Origin: JBFISM01 sp041608535
Lineage (GTDB): Bacteria; Actinomycetota; Acidimicrobiia; Spongiisociales; UBA5794
Direction: 5' to 3'
Assembly: GCA_041608535.1 (NCBI GenBank)
Contig: JBFISM010000181.1
Coordinates: forward strand, 1-5,544
DNA length: 5,544 bases
In this document: positions 5,049 through 5,544 of the stretch, in pieces
Layout: each line of letters opens with the position of its first letter
Position numbering within the stretch: the first letter of the stretch is position 1
Translations under genes and position numbers: made by a program
Notes under the pieces: generated by a model
Told to the model about the DNA's origin: nothing
Seen by the model: only the letters and a program-made list of their open reading frames with translations
Databases searched by the model: none

Positions 5049-5544
5049 ATGGAAACGATGACGACATACCCCAATCGGGGTTTCGAAGACGTGTCGACGG
5101 ATGCGATCGAACAAGAACTCGTCGCCCTCGAAGGCCTGGCTGGTCGAGTCCGAGCCCGGCAAGTCACCCTGTTGGCGGAGATCGATGTCCGCCAGGTGCC
5201 CAACAGTGATGGGTGCTCGAGTTTGAAGGAATGGACCACCGGCCGGTTGGATGTGCACCCGGTGACGGCTGGGGAGTTGGCGTTCTTGGCCAAAACCGAC
5301 CCCAACACACCTGAGGTGGAAGCTTTGACTTGGGGTGGGGTGTCGTTTGATCGGGCCGCGGCGACTGCCCGGTTACGCACCGCCGGTGCCAACCAGGCCA
5401 CGTTGGAGCGGTCGCAGGGGGTGGCGGTGACTCAGATCCGGCGGTTGATCAACCAGCACCAGTTGACCACGAGCCGTGACGAACAAGAGGCCTTCACTAG
5501 ACGGTATCTGTATGCCCAGTTCAACCTCGACCTGTCCTGGTTAC
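5049..5544 (+). CDS. DUF222 / 13E12-repeat family protein, probable HNH endonuclease, 3' truncated
   Basis: The frame is open from 5037 to the right edge, with in-frame ATGs at 5037, 5040, 5049 and 5058. I chose 5049 because GAGATGA (5034-5040) lies 8 nt upstream; the choice is uncertain. The 165 visible residues contain an amphipathic N-terminal helix (LVALEGLAGRVRARQVTLLAEID, about 24-46), then GCSSLKEWTTGRLDVHPVTAGEL (55-77), and later QIRRLINQHQL and EAFTRRYLYAQFNLDLSWL (129-165). This is the usual N-terminal course of the actinobacterial DUF222 (13E12) family, which generally ends in an HNH nuclease domain. That domain would lie beyond the window and is not seen. These genes are often multicopy and their biological role is unsettled. 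Eleven of 18 leucines are TTG or TTA, whereas the preceding gene uses essentially only CTN, consistent with separate ancestry. Confidence 0.83.
   Translation, partial: METMTTYPNRGFEDVSTDAIEQELVALEGLAGRVRARQVTLLAEIDVRQVPNSDGCSSLKEWTTGRLDVHPVTAGELAFLAKTDPNTPEVEALTWGGVSFDRAAATARLRTAGANQATLERSQGVAVTQIRRLINQHQLTTSRDEQEAFTRRYLYAQFNLDLSWL

Overview
The window looks like chromosomal DNA from a high-GC actinobacterium. Strong G/C preference at third codon positions, a stand-alone LigD-type primase-polymerase resembling mycobacterial ones, and a DUF222/13E12-family gene all point that way. The DUF222 sequence feels closest to proteins of Acidimicrobiia-like lineages, but that finer placement is an inference from memory and was not tested.

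Layout, left to right. (1) 2-403 (+) is the C-terminal 133 codons of a LigD-like polymerase-domain protein that begins outside the window. (2) It converges, with only 30 bp between stop codons, on a 407-residue major facilitator superfamily (MFS) permease at 434-1657 (-). (3) A 245-bp divergent region (1658-1902) separates that permease from a second, unrelated MFS permease of the YbjJ-like type (1903-3075, +; a GTG start at 1807 is possible). (4) After 65 bp comes a 513-residue protein (3141-4682, +) that joins an N-terminal metallo-beta-lactamase fold to a C-terminal Rieske [2Fe-2S] domain. It recalls CMP-N-acetylneuraminate hydroxylase (CMAH) with its domains in reverse order. (5) Positions 4683-5048 hold no convincing gene. 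They contain a degenerate 68/69-bp tandem repeat, a 16-bp palindrome, an overlapping hairpin and a repeated TGTCAC motif. (6) A DUF222/13E12-family gene, probably an HNH endonuclease, starts near 5049 (+) and runs off the right edge. Its leucine codon use differs sharply from the gene before it.

How the parts may work together: the second MFS permease and the MBL-Rieske protein are co-directional and close, so they may form a small uptake-or-export plus oxidation unit acting on an unidentified small molecule. This is inference from position only. The DUF222 gene and its repeat-rich upstream region look like a separate, possibly acquired, module. The most interesting object is the MBL-Rieske protein. 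I see no complete previously undescribed system (no defence island, CRISPR array, toxin-antitoxin pair or prophage) in this window.
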